Source: Frigidibacter mobilis (GTDB taxonomy: Bacteria; Pseudomonadota; Alphaproteobacteria; Rhodobacterales; Rhodobacteraceae). Taken from it: a DNA stretch of 64,000 nucleotides. The number at the start of each line of letters is the position of its first letter. The stretch's first letter is position 1. The DNA lies in contig NZ_CP012661.1 in assembly GCF_001620265.1 (NCBI RefSeq), positions 2,790,001-2,854,000 of the forward strand, in the 5' to 3' direction. The notes under the pieces are model-generated. The model saw nothing but the letters and a program-made list of their open reading frames with translations, was not told the DNA's origin and did no database searches. A program made the position numbers and the translations under genes. This document shows positions 44,674-54,815 of the stretch, piece by piece.

Positions 44674-47600
44674 ATGAAACCAGCTTTCGCCCTGAACCTT
44701 TCGCCGGACGGCATCAGCCTTCTGCACCGGACCAGCCGGGGCTGGCTGGTGGTGGGCGCCGTGGCGCTGGACGATCCCGACATGCCGGCGGCCCTGGGCT
44801 ACCTGCGCAAGACCGCGCTTGGCCTGGCGCCGCGCGGTTTTGCGACCAAGCTGATCCTGCCCGCCTCGCAGATCCTGTATACCGCGGTCGAGGCGCCCGG
44901 CCCCGATGCCGCCAACCGCCGTCGGCAGATCGCTCGCGCGCTTGAAGGGCGCACGCCCTATGCCGCCGGGGATCTGGTCTTCGACTGGTCGGGCACCGGC
45001 GGGCGGGTGAATGTGGCCGTGGTGGCGCGCGAGACGCTGGAGGAGGCCGAGGCCTTCGCGCTGGAGCATCGCTTCAACCCCGTGTCCTTCGTGGCGATCC
45101 CCGAGGATGGCGCATTTGCCGGAGAGCCGTTCTTCGGCCAGACCGCCAAGGCCCGCGACTACATCCCCGAGGGCGAGCGGCTGGCGCGTGACCAGGACCC
45201 GGTACGCATTTCCGGCGATGCCGACCTGACGCGGCTTGCCGCCAGCAGTGTCGCAGAAGTGGCGCTGAGCGAAGTGACGGCCCCCGCCGCCTGGGCCGAT
45301 CCGGCGACGCCGGACCCCGTGGATGAACCGCAAGAGGCTGCCGGCCTGGCAAGCGACATGCAGGCCGGTGCCGGGAGGGTCGACACCGAGGCGGAGGCGG
45401 ATATTGCGCCGGATGTGGAACCAGGCGAGGTGCAGGGAGCGGCAGCCGATCTGCCGGCCGAGACATTCGACACCCCGGCGCCCGAAACGCTGGAAGCGCC
45501 GGTCGATGGCCCCGAAAACGACAGCCCCGCGCCCGATGCCGCCCCAAGCGACGGGCGCGCCGAGCGGCGCCGGGCCCGTGCCGAACGGCGCGAGCGCGAA
45601 GCCGCAGCCGAGGCCGAGGCAGCCGTTGCACACCGAGTCGGCCTCGAACTCGCCGCCGCCGCACCGGACGCAGCAGAGCCCACCGAGGCCCAAGGCACGC
45701 CCCCCCTGCAGGGGGACGCGCCCGCCGTCGTGGCTCCGGGCGCGCCGTTGACCCCCACCGGGGACGACACCGCCGCGGACATCGCTTCGGCTGACGGGGC
45801 TGCCCCGGATGCCGCCACCGAGGCCGAAGATCCCGAGGAAGCCCCTTTCCTGGCCGTCGAGGATGAGCCCGAAGATCTGGCCGAAGCTACCCCGCCCCTG
45901 GCCCGGGCCGATGACGATGGCGTGCCGACACCCTTTGCTGCCGCGGCGACATTGTCGCCGGCGATGCCCGGCCAGCGCCCTGGGGCCGCAACACCGGCCC
46001 TTGGCCGGCCCGGCCCGGCAAGGCCGCTGGCCGAGGCGGGCACAGGCTCGGTAATCTCGCCGCGGCTCGGCATTGCCGCGGAGCCGCGGCCAGAGCTCCG
46101 GGTACACCCGTCCAGCGGGACAGCCGCGCGCGCTTCGGGTCTTGGCAAGGCGGTGGTCGCTGCGGGCAAGATGGCCAAGGCCGCGAAGAATGCCCGCGGC
46201 GGCAGCCGCCGGGTCGAAGCGGGGCCGGGCCCGGCCGCGCCCAGGGCCCGCGAGTCCGAAGCCGCGGCGCTGACGGTGTTCGGCGCACGCAGCCCGGTGC
46301 GCGGCAAGCCGCGCTATCTCGGCCTGATGCTGACGGCGGGGCTGGTGGTGCTGATGCTGGCCATCGCGCTGTGGGCGAGCCTGCCGGATGGCACCACCGA
46401 TGCCGCGGCCCCCTCTGCCGACACGGGGCCGGCGCGGAGCGCCGCCGTGGAAGCGTTGGCCGACCCCCAGGTCTTCGAGGATGTGCCCAGCGTCGATGCC
46501 CTCGAGGCCGATGCGATGACCGAGGCAGAGATCGCCGCCGATGGCGGGTTCGAGGCGATGGGCCCGCCGGAAGACGGCGATGAAAGCCTGACTGCGGACC
46601 CAGCCGACCTGCCCGTCGACCTGCCCGAGGATGTGCCGGAGGACCCGGCGGGCACGGCAGATGCCCTGCCCGGGGATGCGCCGGTGCTGGACAGCTCGGC
46701 GGCCCCCGATGCCGTGGCTGCCGCAGCAATTGCGGCCGCGGGCGGGCTTGTCGCGGCGGACATCGCCACCGCGGCGCCCGGGGTTCCGGCCGCGACCGCT
46801 GGTGGCCCGCTGCCCGACGCGGCCGAGGGCCTGCCGCCCCGCCCGGCCGATCCCGCGCTGACCGAACGCAGCGCCGAGGGGCTGCCCGAGACCGACACGC
46901 TGGCCACTGATGCACTGCCCGCGCCGCCACAACCGCCGCTGCCCTATGGCACCGGCTTCCAGTTCGGCGCGGACGGGATGATCGTGCCAACGCCCGACGG
47001 CGCGATGACGCCCGAAGGCATCACTGTGGTGGATGGCGCACCGGCACGGGTGCCGCCCTCGCGTCCGGCGTTGGAAGCTGTCGAGGCCGCAGCGGTGCCC
47101 GAGGCAGATCCGGCGCTGATCGGCCGCAAGCCGCTATCCCGTCCCGCCGCACTGGAGCTTCCGGCCGCGCCCGGGGCCAGTGCAGATACAGCCGCGGCCA
47201 GCGCCCCGACCGATGCAGCCGCAGTGCCGCCGCCCGCGCTGGCTGCCGATCCGGCGCTGGCCGGGTTCAAGCCGCGCACCGCCAGCACGGTCGCGGTTGC
47301 AGCCGCAGCGGCGGCGCGGAACGCCGAAGCGGCCCGCGCCGCCGAAATGGCCGCGCTGCAGGCCGAGCTTGCCAGCGCCACCGCCAGTGCCGTCACCAGC
47401 TCCCGCAAGCCGGTGAGCCGGCCACAGGACTTCTCGCAGGGGATTGCAGCCGCACTGGCGATGGCGGCCACCACGGCGCCAGCCGTTGCCGCTGCAGCCC
47501 CCCCGCCGCCGCAGGCCGCGCCCGCCCCCCCCGCCCCGGCGCCAGCCGCCGCGCCGACGCGCCAGGCGGCCGTTGCCCCGGCGCCCGAGCCCGAAGAGCT

Positions 47601-47889
47601 GGACGAGCCCGAACCCGTGGCCGCGGCACCCAATATCCCGACCACCGCCTCTGTCGCCAAGCAGGCGACCATCTCGGGCGCGATCTCGCTGCGCGAGATC
47701 AACCTGATCGGGGTCTATGGCGCCTCGTCGAACCGGCGGGCGCTGGTACGGCTGGCCAATGGACGGATGCTGCGGGTCAAGATCGGCGACCGGATCGACG
47801 GCGGACAGGTCACCGCAATCGGCGAGGGGCAGCTGACCTATCAGAAGGGCGGCCGGACCCATGTGCTGCGAATGATCCAGCAAAGCTGA
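44674..47889 (+). CDS. Large Ala/Pro-rich membrane protein with GspL/PilM-like N terminus and PilP/GspC-like C terminus
   Basis: 1071 residues. Residues 1 to about 165 look like a GspL/PilM-type actin-like domain (FALNLSPDGISLLHR, TKLILPASQILYTAVEAPG). A long Ala/Pro/Glu-rich region follows, with an RRRARAERREREAAAEAEA helix near 300. A single membrane helix (YLGLMLTAGLVVLMLAIALW) lies at about 548-567. After more low-complexity sequence, residues about 1003-1071 (LREINLIGVYGASSNRRALV...DRIDGGQVTAIGEGQLTY) resemble the homology region of PilP/GspC. The layout suggests a cytoplasm-to-periplasm link protein, with no other secretion or pilus genes in the window. Comparable proteins are often mislabelled IF-2 because of composition. 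Domain calls are by eye. Confidence 0.55.
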   Translation: MKPAFALNLSPDGISLLHRTSRGWLVVGAVALDDPDMPAALGYLRKTALGLAPRGFATKLILPASQILYTAVEAPGPDAANRRRQIARALEGRTPYAAGDLVFDWSGTGGRVNVAVVARETLEEAEAFALEHRFNPVSFVAIPEDGAFAGEPFFGQTAKARDYIPEGERLARDQDPVRISGDADLTRLAASSVAEVALSEVTAPAAWADPATPDPVDEPQEAAGLASDMQAGAGRVDTEAEADIAPDVEPGEVQGAAADLPAETFDTPAPETLEAPVDGPENDSPAPDAAPSDGRAERRRARAERREREAAAEAEAAVAHRVGLELAAAAPDAAEPTEAQGTPPLQGDAPAVVAPGAPLTPTGDDTAADIASADGAAPDAATEAEDPEEAPFLAVEDEPEDLAEATPPLARADDDGVPTPFAAAATLSPAMPGQRPGAATPALGRPGPARPLAEAGTGSVISPRLGIAAEPRPELRVHPSSGTAARASGLGKAVVAAGKMAKAAKNARGGSRRVEAGPGPAAPRARESEAAALTVFGARSPVRGKPRYLGLMLTAGLVVLMLAIALWASLPDGTTDAAAPSADTGPARSAAVEALADPQVFEDVPSVDALEADAMTEAEIAADGGFEAMGPPEDGDESLTADPADLPVDLPEDVPEDPAGTADALPGDAPVLDSSAAPDAVAAAAIAAAGGLVAADIATAAPGVPAATAGGPLPDAAEGLPPRPADPALTERSAEGLPETDTLATDALPAPPQPPLPYGTGFQFGADGMIVPTPDGAMTPEGITVVDGAPARVPPSRPALEAVEAAAVPEADPALIGRKPLSRPAALELPAAPGASADTAAASAPTDAAAVPPPALAADPALAGFKPRTASTVAVAAAAAARNAEAARAAEMAALQAELASATASAVTSSRKPVSRPQDFSQGIAAALAMAATTAPAVAAAAPPPPQAAPAPPAPAPAAAPTRQAAVAPAPEPEELDEPEPVAAAPNIPTTASVAKQATISGAISLREINLIGVYGASSNRRALVRLANGRMLRVKIGDRIDGGQVTAIGEGQLTYQKGGRTHVLRMIQQS

Positions 47890-48034
47890 CCTGAAAGACG
47901 GCGGCGGGCAAATTGGGCAGGTGCCGAAAACTTGCCCCATTCCGCGCCCGTTGTCGGCTGGAAATCCTGCCGCACCCCGCCTAAGCTGCTGCTGCATCCC
48001 GCCGCGGCACTGCAAAATTCATTACCGGACCCAG

Positions 48035-49897
48035 ATGGACGCCTTCCTTTTCCAGGCCACGCTCTACCTGATTGCAATGGTGATCGCGGTGCCGATCGCC
48101 TCGCGGCTCGGCCTTGGCTCTGTGCTGGGATACCTGCTGGCCGGCGTGGTCATCGGGCCGGTGCTGGGGCTGGTCGGATCGGAAATGGCCGACCTGCAGC
48201 ACTTTGCCGAATTCGGCGTGGTGATGATGCTGTTCCTGATCGGGCTGGAGCTGGAGCCGCGGGCGCTGTGGGCGATGCGCGACAAGCTGGTCGGCCTGGG
48301 CGGGCTGCAGGTTCTGGGCACCATGCTGCTGGTCGCCGCCCTGTGCCTGGCCTTCGGGCAGGAGTGGCGGGTGGCGCTGGCGGTAGGGGCGATCCTGTCG
48401 CTGTCCTCGACCGCCATCGTGCTGCAGACGCTGGATGAAAAGCGGCTGATGCAGACGGCGGGGGGACGGTCCACCTTCGCGGTGCTGCTGACCCAGGATA
48501 TCGCGGTAATCCCGATGCTGGCGCTGCTGCCGCTGCTGGCGCTGCCGGGTGCGCGGGCGCTGGCGCAGGTCGATGCCTCGCACGGGGAACATGCCGCGAT
48601 CACCATGATCCAGGGGCTGCCGGGCTGGGGCGTGACCCTGGTCACGCTTGGCGCGGTGGCGGCGGTGGTGCTGGCAGGGCATTACCTGATCCGCCCAGCC
48701 TTCCACTGGGTCCATGCTGCGCGGCTGCGCGAGATCAACACCGCGCTGGCGCTGGCCATCGTCGTGGGCATCGCCTCGCTGATGACGCTGGTGGGACTGT
48801 CGCCGGCGCTTGGCACCTTCCTGGCGGGGGTGGTGCTGGCCAACTCGGAATTCCGGCACGAGCTGGAATCGGATATCGCACCGTTCAAGGGGCTGCTGCT
48901 GGGGCTGTTCTTCATCACCGTCGGTGCCGGGATCGACACGGGCCTGCTGTTCAGCGCGCCGGTGCAGCTGATCGGGCTGACGCTGGCGCTGATGGGGGCC
49001 AAGGGCGCGGTGCTCTATGTGCTGGCGCGGATCTTCGGGCTGCACGGGCGCGACCGCTGGCTGTTCACGCTGGGGCTGGCGCAGGCGGGGGAATTCGGCT
49101 TCGTGCTGGTCTCTTTCGCGCTCGGCCAGCGCATCCTGCCGGGCGGCACCGCGCAGGTGCTGATGATGGTGGTGGCGCTGTCGATGCTGCTGACGCCGCT
49201 GTTCTTCATCCTGCACGACTACCTCGCCCGCCGGCTGACCGACGCTGCCGAGCCCGCCAAGGCCGACGATATCGACGCGCCCGAGCCGATCATCATTGCC
49301 GGGATCGGCCGCTTCGGGCAGGTGGTGAACCGGATGGTCACCATGTCGGGCTTTCGCACCACGGTGCTTGACCATGACCTTGCCACGATCCGGCTGATGC
49401 GGAAGTTCGGCTTCAAGGGCTATTTCGGCGATCCGACGCGGCCCGAACTGCTGAAGGCAGCGGGGCTGGACAAGGCACGGATCCTAGTGGTGTGCCTGGA
49501 CAACAAGGAAGCGGCGATCCGGCTGGTCAGCTATGCGCGGCGGATGCGGCCCGACCTGCACATCATCGCCCGCGCCCGCGACAGGGTGCATGTGTTCGAG
49601 CTGTACAAGGCCGGCGCCAATGACATCGTGCGCGAGCTGTTCGACAGCAGCCTGCGCGCGGCACGCTATGTGCTGGAGAACTCCGGCCTGTCGGAATACG
49701 AGGCAGCCGAGGCCGAGCGGATCTTCTTCAAGCTCGACCGGGCGGCGGTGCGCGACCTGGCGCAGGTTTGGAAGCCGGGGATCCCGGTCGAGGAGAATGC
49801 CGAATACCTTGCCCGCAGCCAGGAGCTGAGCCGCGAGCTGGAAGCGGCGCTGACCGAGCATTTCGCCGCGCAGGATGGGCAAAAGCCGGCGGCGTGA
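48035..49897 (+). CDS. CPA2 monovalent cation:proton antiporter with RCK domain (KefC/YbaL type)
   Basis: 620 residues. An N-terminal membrane domain of about twelve helices (residues 1-385) includes SLSSTAIVLQTL and LSPALGTFLAGVVLANSEFRHELE, typical of CPA2 exchangers. A cytoplasmic TrkA-N domain follows (PIIIAGIGRFGQVVNRMVTMSGFRTTVLDHD), with the GxGxxG nucleotide loop. Such proteins exchange K+ or Na+ for H+, gated by NAD(H) or glutathione adducts. The ATG at 48035 gives the expected MDAFLFQATLYL start. It is followed by dispersed repeat copy B. Confidence 0.9.
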   Translation: MDAFLFQATLYLIAMVIAVPIASRLGLGSVLGYLLAGVVIGPVLGLVGSEMADLQHFAEFGVVMMLFLIGLELEPRALWAMRDKLVGLGGLQVLGTMLLVAALCLAFGQEWRVALAVGAILSLSSTAIVLQTLDEKRLMQTAGGRSTFAVLLTQDIAVIPMLALLPLLALPGARALAQVDASHGEHAAITMIQGLPGWGVTLVTLGAVAAVVLAGHYLIRPAFHWVHAARLREINTALALAIVVGIASLMTLVGLSPALGTFLAGVVLANSEFRHELESDIAPFKGLLLGLFFITVGAGIDTGLLFSAPVQLIGLTLALMGAKGAVLYVLARIFGLHGRDRWLFTLGLAQAGEFGFVLVSFALGQRILPGGTAQVLMMVVALSMLLTPLFFILHDYLARRLTDAAEPAKADDIDAPEPIIIAGIGRFGQVVNRMVTMSGFRTTVLDHDLATIRLMRKFGFKGYFGDPTRPELLKAAGLDKARILVVCLDNKEAAIRLVSYARRMRPDLHIIARARDRVHVFELYKAGANDIVRELFDSSLRAARYVLENSGLSEYEAAEAERIFFKLDRAAVRDLAQVWKPGIPVEENAEYLARSQELSRELEAALTEHFAAQDGQKPAA

Positions 49898-50057
49898 GCG
49901 GAGATCTCCCTTGGCGAAGACCATCGTCTTGCCAAGGGATGACATGCCAACCTGCACCGGGCGGACCTCAAAGCCCGGCCAGCGCCCACCTCGCCTCTGG
50001 CGGGCGCTGGCCTCATTCGGTCTCGTGTGGCCGATGGCTCCGGGCGACAGATCCCGC
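49896..50057 (-). repeat. Dispersed intergenic repeat, copy B
   Basis: Aligns, on the minus strand, with copy A at 25258-25434. The central hairpin here is CCAGCGCCC paired with GGGCGCTGG around a 14-base loop containing AGAGG. It fills most of the gap between the antiporter and carD. About a dozen bases of the copy A hairpin are missing. Confidence 0.75.
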
Positions 50058-50147
50058 ACGGGAACAGGCACGAAATCCGAAGCCCGCGACCAACGCAAAA
50101 GGCCGCGGATCGCCCCGCGGCCCCTTCATTCTCTCATCCGGCACGGA

Positions 50148-50657
50148 TCAGGCGGCGCGCGAAACCAGCACGTCATCGACCTTCTTCGCGGCGCCGGCCT
50201 CGTCCACGCCCGACACGGCGGCGACTTCGCGGGTCAGCCGTTCCAGCGCGGCTTCATACAGCTGGCGCTCGGAATAGGACTGCTCGCGCTGATCGTCGGT
50301 GCGGTGCAGGTCGCGGACCACCTCGGCAATCGCCATCAGGTCGCCCGAGTTGATCTTCTGTTCATATTCCTGCGCCCGGCGCGACCACATCGCCCGCTTG
50401 ACCTTGGCCTTGCCCTTCAGCGTTTCCAAGGCCCGCGTCACAACGTCGGGGGTGGACAGCGAGCGCATCCCGATCTCGGTCGCCTTGTGGGTCGGCACGC
50501 GCAGGGTCATCTTGTCCTTCTCGAACGAGATGACGAACAGCTCCAGCTTCAGGCCGGCGATTTCCTGCTCCTCGATCGACATGATCTTGCCAACGCCATG
50601 CGCCGGATAGACAACGAAGTCGTTGGGGCGGAAATCGGATTTCTTGGTCTTGGTCAT
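50148..50657 (-). CDS. carD: CarD-family transcriptional regulator
   Basis: 169 residues. The N-terminal CarD/TRCF RNA-polymerase-interaction domain (FRPNDFVVYPAHGVGKIMSIEEQEIAGLKLELFVISFEKDKMTLRVP) is followed by the helical DNA-binding domain (MWSRRAQEYEQKINSGDLMAIAEVVRDL). CarD binds the RNA polymerase beta subunit and stabilises open complexes; in Rhodobacter it is needed at many promoters whose -10 lacks the T at -7. It is on the same strand as fdxA, 339 bases downstream. Confidence 0.94.
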   Translation of the reverse strand: MTKTKKSDFRPNDFVVYPAHGVGKIMSIEEQEIAGLKLELFVISFEKDKMTLRVPTHKATEIGMRSLSTPDVVTRALETLKGKAKVKRAMWSRRAQEYEQKINSGDLMAIAEVVRDLHRTDDQREQSYSERQLYEAALERLTREVAAVSGVDEAGAAKKVDDVLVSRAA

Positions 50658-50996
50658 TCAGTCGTTTCCTTGCACGGCACCAACCCCCAGAGCCAAGAAA
50701 TTCAACCGCGGCGGCGCGATAGCCCCCGCAATCGAGTTCGATTTAGCGCTGAGAAACCACCTCACGGGCGAGCAGCGCCGCGGATGGTGTCTGGTATCCA
50801 GGTCCATTGTGAAGGAAATATAGCAGAAAATTCCGCGATTTCAAAGCGGCGCGGAAAATGAAGCTCCGCGCGGCGGCGCAGCGGCAGGAGTGCGTGGAAT
50901 CTCAAGCCCCTGCAGGGCGGGATACATGCGCCTGCGCGGCCGAAACCCGCGGGACTGCAGCGCCGGCCGCCGCGACTCGGGCCGAATCGGCGCGAC
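50658..50996. other. Intergenic region between fdxA and carD
   Basis: 339 bases with no recognisable gene or RNA. On the minus strand the region around 50790-50840 is AT-richer (TTTTCTGCTATATTTCC) and may hold the carD promoter. The part nearer fdxA is very GC-rich with short CCGCG-type inverted repeats but no clear terminator. Confidence 0.4.
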
Positions 50997-51335
50997 TCAG
51001 TCGCCCTGGCCGGGCTCGGCGATGAAGTACTTGTCCAGCTTGCCGCTCTCGCCATCGCGCTCTGCCGCCTCGGGCAGGGGATCGCGCTTCTGGGTGATGA
51101 CCGGCCATTGTTCCGAGTATTTCCGGTTGAATTCCACCCACTTGTCCATGTCCGGCTCGGTATCGGGGCGGATGGCGTCGGCGGGGCATTCCGGCTCGCA
51201 TACGCCGCAGTCGATGCACTCGTCAGGGTGGATCACCAGCGTGTTCACACCCTCATAGAAGCAGTCCACAGGGCAGACCTCGACACAGTCGGTGTATTTG
51301 CAGGCGATGCAGTTATCGGTGACGACATAGGTCAT
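50997..51335 (-). CDS. fdxA: 7Fe/8Fe ferredoxin FdxA
   Basis: 112 residues. [17 protein letters not shown] and [12 protein letters not shown] are the two cluster motifs; the CxxCx4CxxxCP spacing is that of the [3Fe-4S][4Fe-4S] FdxA type with a C-terminal extension of about 50 residues. It is a soluble low-potential electron carrier, very conserved in alphaproteobacteria. The gene order helicase-S4 protein-fdxA-carD on one strand is common in Rhodobacteraceae. Confidence 0.94.
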   Translation of the reverse strand: MTYVVTDNCIACKYTDCVEVCPVDCFYEGVNTLVIHPDECIDCGVCEPECPADAIRPDTEPDMDKWVEFNRKYSEQWPVITQKRDPLPEAAERDGESGKLDKYFIAEPGQGD

Positions 51336-51443
51336 GGCGGGCCTTCACGAAGCTCTGGCTTTTCAGGGGTGTTATCCGGCGATGCAGCGGGGATCAAGCG
51401 CAGCCGCGCAGGAAAGACCGCCGCTGCGGCGTTCGGGCACGGA

Positions 51444-51770
51444 TCAGGACGCGTGTTCCGGGCCCTGCCCCCGCGGCGGCACAGGTGTTTCCGGGGCCGG
51501 CGCATCAAGATCGTGGTAGAGCGTGGCGGCCTCGGCCGCCGGGCCGCGGCGGGTGCCGCAGGCGAGGATCCGCAGCAGGCGGATGCGCGCACCCTGCGGC
51601 AGGGTCAGGGTGTCCCCCGGCCCCACCGGATGCGCCGGGCGCAGTACCCGCTGGCCGTTGACCCGCAGATGCCCGGCCTCGACCAGCGCGGCCGCCGTGC
51701 TTCTGGTCTTCGCAAACCGGGCGAAGACCAGCCATTTGTCGAGACGGAGCGTCAGCCGCGCCGCCGGCAA
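51444..51770 (-). CDS. S4-domain RNA-binding protein (Hsp15/HslR-like)
   Basis: 108 residues. LRLDKWLVFARFAKTRSTAAALVEAGHLRVNGQRVLRPAHPVGPGDTLTL is an S4 RNA-binding domain, as in heat-shock protein 15, which rescues stalled 50S subunits carrying nascent chains. The start is a TTG at 51770, 3 bases after the helicase stop codon, with GGAAG upstream; this was chosen because the S4 domain must begin within a few residues. Co-transcription with the helicase is likely. Confidence 0.85.
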   Translation of the reverse strand: MPAARLTLRLDKWLVFARFAKTRSTAAALVEAGHLRVNGQRVLRPAHPVGPGDTLTLPQGARIRLLRILACGTRRGPAAEAATLYHDLDAPAPETPVPPRGQGPEHAS

Positions 51771-51773
51771 GGG

Positions 51774-54700
51774 TTACTTCCGGTCGCGCAGTGCTGCCAG
51801 AACGGCAAAGGGGTTGTCCGGGTCGATCTTCTGCTCCTTGGGCGGGCGCGCCTCATAGCTGCGCGGGCGGTCCTCGTCACGGCTGCGGGGCTTGCCACCC
51901 TTGTCGCCGTATTTGCCCGAGGGCTTGCCGCCATGACGCTCCTCGCGCGGCTTGCCGTCGCCGCGCGGGCGGTCGCTTTGCGGACGCTCGCCCTGGGACG
52001 GTCCCCTTGCGGGCGCGGCTCGCGCTTACCGTTGGCGCCTGTACCCTCGCGCTTTTCACGCGGCGCACGCTCGGCGCCGGGGGCCGCTGCCTCGCGGCGC
52101 TGGCCCTGCGGCGCGCCCCCCTCCCGGCGCGGGCCACGATCGCCGCGCGACTCGCCCCGGTTGCCGCGCGGACGCGGGGCCCAGGTGAAGGTGTAGTAGG
52201 TTTCCAGCTCGGCGACCGGAGCCGCCGATTCGCCCTCGGGGATCGGGTTTGCAGTGGCCGGTTCGGGAGCCGCTTCCACCACGGGTTCGGCTGTCGGCTC
52301 CTCTGCTGCCGCGATCAAGGCCTCGGGCGAGGTTTCGGCCGCAGCCTCGGCGCCCGGTTGGGTGCCCGCTTCGGGGGCGGCGGCAGCTTCGGCGGCAGGC
52401 GCGAGGGCGGTCTTCGCCTCGGGCTTGCCCTTGGCGCGCTCGGCCTTCTCGCCCTTGTAGCCGAGGCCCGCCATCAGGTCGGCGAACTGTTCCAGCGTCA
52501 TGCCGGTGATCGAAAGCATGTCGGGCGTCGCCTCGAACCCGGCGCGGCTGTCCTTGGCGCGCAGAAGATCGGCCAGCCGTTCCAGCATGTCGATGCGGAT
52601 CGCGCGGGTGCCCGCGGGGTGATAGCCCGACAGCGTGTAATAGGTCTTCGGCACTTCGGCGATGTTGGGGATCGTCACCAGCCCGGGCGGCGGGCTTTGC
52701 GGGAACTCGTCAAGGTTGTTGGCGAGGCTCCACAGCACCAGCCGCAGCCGGGTCGGCGCGGGTTTCAGCAGCGCCTGCTGGAAAATCGTGTACTGGCCAA
52801 AGCGTACGCCATGCTTGCGCAGGGCAGAACGGGCTTCCTGGTCCAGTTCCTTCACCTCGGCCGCGACGCTCTCGCGCGGGATCACCCCCAGCTGCTCGAC
52901 CAGCCGAAAGGCAAAGCCGCGGGCCAGACCGACCAGCGTTTCATCGCGGCTCATCGCCAGCAGCGGGTCGAACAGGGTGCTGGTCTTGCGGTCGATGAAA
53001 TGCTGCAGCCGCCGCTTGACCTTTTCGGCCACGTCGGTGCCGGCCTCTTCATCCACGAAGGGCTCGACCCCGGGCTTGAGCACATCAGCACCCTTGACCA
53101 GTTTGCCCACCGCGGTGCTGCCCCACATCAGGCCGCCCTGTTCGGTGAAATCCAGCTCTGTATCGGGCGCGTTGTAGAAGCGATCGGCCCGCAGGCTGAA
53201 CTCCGGGCGCAGCGATTCATAGGCCGCCTGTCGCAGCGTGCGCGCCGCATCGGGCGACGTGCTTGCGTCCTGCTGGAAGCGGAACCCTTCGAGACGGCCG
53301 GCGAACTCGCCCTCGACCGTCACTTCGCCCTTGTCGTTAACCTCGGCCACAAGGCTCTCCTTCTGCTTGAGCCGCCGCAACAATACGCTGGTGCGCCGGT
53401 CCACGAAACGCTGGGTCAGGGCACCATGCAGCGCATCCGACAGGCGGTCTTCTACCGCGCGCGTCTCGCCGCGCCAATGGCTTTCGTCGGAAACCCAGCC
53501 TTTGCGCTGCGCGATGTAGGTCCAGGTGCGGATAAACGCCAATCGTTTGGACAAAGCGTCGATATCGCCCTCGGTCCGGTCGATGCGTTTGATCTGCGTA
53601 GCCAGCCAATCGTCGGACACATGGCCATCATCGCGCAGGAAACCGAAGATCCGGGTCAAGAGGGTCGCGTGTTCGGCGCTCGATATGCCGCGGAAGTCAG
53701 GGATTCGGCACACGTCCCACAGCAGCTTCACGTCCTTGGGGCCGGTGACGCGGCCGCGGACCTCGCCCGCCTCGATCAGGCTCTTGAGTGCCAGAACATC
53801 ATCGGATTCGCGGGCGCGGGTCAGCCATTCATCGGCCGTCGGAGCCTCAAGCGAGGCGATCAGCTTCTCGACCGTGCCGAATTCCAGCGCCGAATTGCGC
53901 CAGCTGAGCCGCTTGATGGGGGCAAAACGGTGGTTTTCGAGGGCATCCACCAAATCCTCGTCAAAGGCGCTCGCCTCGCCGGTCACGCCGAAGGTACCGG
54001 CCTGGGTATGGCGCCCTGCCCGCCCGGCGATCTGGCCAAGCTCGTGCGGGAACAGGTGGCGCATCCGGCGGCCGTCGAACTTGGCGGTGGCGGAAAAGGC
54101 GACATGGCCGATATCGAGGTTCAGCCCCATGCCGATGGCATCGGTGGCGACCAGGAAATCCACATCGCCGTTCTGATAGAGCGCCACCTGCGCATTGCGG
54201 GTGCGCGGGCTGAGCGCGCCCATGACCACGGCGCAGCCGCCCTTCTGGCGGCGGATCAGCTCGGCGATGGCATAGACATTCTCAACCGAAAACCCGACGA
54301 TGGCGCTGCGCGGGGGCATCCGGCTGATCTTTCTCGAACCATTATAGGTCAGCGTCGAGAACCGCTCGCGCCCCACGAACTGCACCCGCGGCACCTGCGC
54401 CGCAATCGCTCCGCGCATGGTGTGGCTGCCCAGGAACATCGTCTCCAGCAGCCCGCGCGCGCGCAGCAGGCGGTCGGTGAACACATGGCCGCGCTCGGGG
54501 TCGGCACAGAGCTGGATCTCGTCAATCGCCAAGAAATCGGCGCCGATTCCCTCGGGCATCGCCTCGACAGTGCAGACCCAGTACTGGGTGCGCTCGGGCA
54601 CGATCCGCTCTTCGCCGGTAATCAGCGCCACCACGGACGGGCCACGCTTTTCCACCACGCGGTCATAGACCTCCCGCGCCAGCAATCGCAACGGCAGCCC

Positions 54701-54802
54701 GATGACCCCCGTGCGGTGCGCCAGCATCCGCTCGATGGCATAATGGGTCTTGCCGGTGTTGGTCGGCCCGAGGACCGCCGTGATCCTCGTCTCGCTCGCC
54801 AT
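51774..54802 (-). CDS. Suv3-like DExH helicase (frameshifted near C terminus in this assembly)
   Basis: About 1010 residues. RITAVLGPTNTGKTHYAIERML is motif I, LAIDEIQLC motif II, and IGMGLNLDIGHVAFS and ELGQIAGRAGRH motifs V and VI; the family is the bacterial relative of the mitochondrial RNA helicase Suv3. A low-complexity Ala/Glu then Arg/Gly/Pro-rich tail follows from about residue 800, as in RNA-binding tails. The frame breaks at 51995-51997 (GGG for GGGG); with one base restored the tail ends KIDPDNPFAVLAALRDRK at 51774, a conserved terminus. The ATG at 54802 is preferred. It follows the TPR gene by 13 bases. Confidence 0.82.
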
Positions 54803-54815
54803 GATCCGAAGGCTC

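Noticed and set aside
44419..46932. Long minus-strand frame of about 837 codons opposite the large Ala/Pro-rich gene
   Set aside because: Low-complexity Gly/Arg-rich translation with no recognisable domain; a mirror of Ala/Pro codons on the other strand.
44674..47889. Translation initiation factor IF-2
   Set aside because: Only the Ala/Pro/Glu-rich composition is similar; there is no GTPase domain, and a membrane helix lies in the middle.
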